A stretch of DNA of 13,462 nt from Actinomycetes bacterium (GTDB lineage: Bacteria > Actinomycetota > Humimicrobiia > Humimicrobiales > Humimicrobiaceae). The notes beneath the pieces were generated by a model, which was given only the letters and a program-made list of their open reading frames with translations, was not told where the DNA came from and did no database searches. Each line of letters opens with the position of its first letter. Positions within the stretch are counted from its first letter, which is position 1. Location of the stretch: contig JAUVXY010000025.1 in NCBI GenBank assembly GCA_030603375.1, positions 1 to 13,462 of the forward strand, read 5' to 3'. Positions 13,244 through 13,462 of this stretch are shown one piece after another. The translations under genes and the position numbers were made by a program.

Positions 13244-13462
13244 ATGAACAGATATAAGATTAACAAAATAAGCGACTTTAAATGGGAAATAGTAAAAGAT
13301 GGCAGTTTGGGTATGAGAGTTCCCGGGATAATCTTTGCAGATGAGCAGCTTCTAAAACATGCAGTAGATGAAAATACCATAGACCAGGTCATAAACGTTG
13401 CATCTCTTCCCGGAATTCTAAAGGCATCTTATGCTATGCCTGACATACATTATGGATATGGG
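13244..13462 (+). CDS. rtcB: RtcB RNA ligase, 5' part (cut by window end)
   Basis: This is the first 73 codons of the GTP-dependent RNA ligase that joins 2',3'-cyclic phosphate (3'-phosphate) and 5'-hydroxyl ends in RNA repair or tRNA splicing. The opening segment (ISDFKWEI, then GMRVPGIIFADEQLL), the block LPGILKASYAMPDIH at residues 55-69 and the following YGYG are characteristic; the aspartate in PDIH is a known metal-binding residue of the family. GGAGGA at 13231-13236 precedes the ATG by 7 nt. The reading frame is open to the last base, so the gene continues outside the window. It is coupled to the upstream archease gene. Confidence 0.92.
   Translation, partial: MNRYKINKISDFKWEIVKDGSLGMRVPGIIFADEQLLKHAVDENTIDQVINVASLPGILKASYAMPDIHYGYG

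Noticed and set aside
1..13462. CRISPR array, rRNA or tRNA genes, complete insertion sequence
   Set aside because: No regularly spaced identical repeats, no tRNA cloverleaf or rRNA sequence, and no intact transposase was seen.

Overview
The window looks like an AT-rich chromosome segment of a strictly anaerobic bacterium that carries out Wood-Ljungdahl-type C1 metabolism. The main clues are two metV-metF pairs (the methylene-tetrahydrofolate reductase type of acetogens and related anaerobes) and a cytoplasmic [NiFe] hydrogenase. Shine-Dalgarno sites, sigma-70-like promoters and a HigBA module argue for a bacterium. The phylum cannot be fixed from this sequence alone.

Left part (1-5034): small gene blocks separated by four diverged copies (A-D) of one short element, all in the same orientation. 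The order is copy A (about 48-176), plsC-like acyltransferase and diacylglycerol-kinase-like gene (minus strand), copy B (2082-2190), a higBA toxin-antitoxin operon (plus strand), copy C (2941-3005), a B12-type radical SAM gene (minus strand, visibly richer in G+C than its neighbours), a very AT-rich gene-free stretch, and copy D (4879-4965). This part looks like accessory DNA built up in pieces.

Centre (5035-10176, minus strand): a short lysine-rich hypothetical gene, then, in transcription order from the right, hydrogenase small subunit, large subunit, metV1, metF1 and the hydrogenase maturation protease. Spacing is tight (12 nt, 45 nt, an ATGA overlap, 5 nt). metVF1 lies between the hydrogenase large subunit and its own processing protease, so one transcript would encode a soluble [NiFe] hydrogenase together with a methylene-THF reductase. 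This suggests an H2-linked methylene-THF reductase without an Hdr, Rnf, Nuo or diaphorase partner in the window, and it is the most interesting system here.

Right part (10177-13462): a 265-bp divergent control region with a repeat array that looks like an operator, a second metV-metF pair on the plus strand, a convergent small 2[4Fe-4S] ferredoxin, then archease and the 5' end of rtcB (RNA ligase), which runs off the window edge.

Functionally, the hydrogenase could pass H2 electrons through its three Fe-S clusters to MetV/MetF, reducing methylene-THF to methyl-THF. The second MetVF and the ferredoxin may serve a parallel or partner reaction. The physical complex is inference; the gene identities and operon layout are read directly from the sequence.
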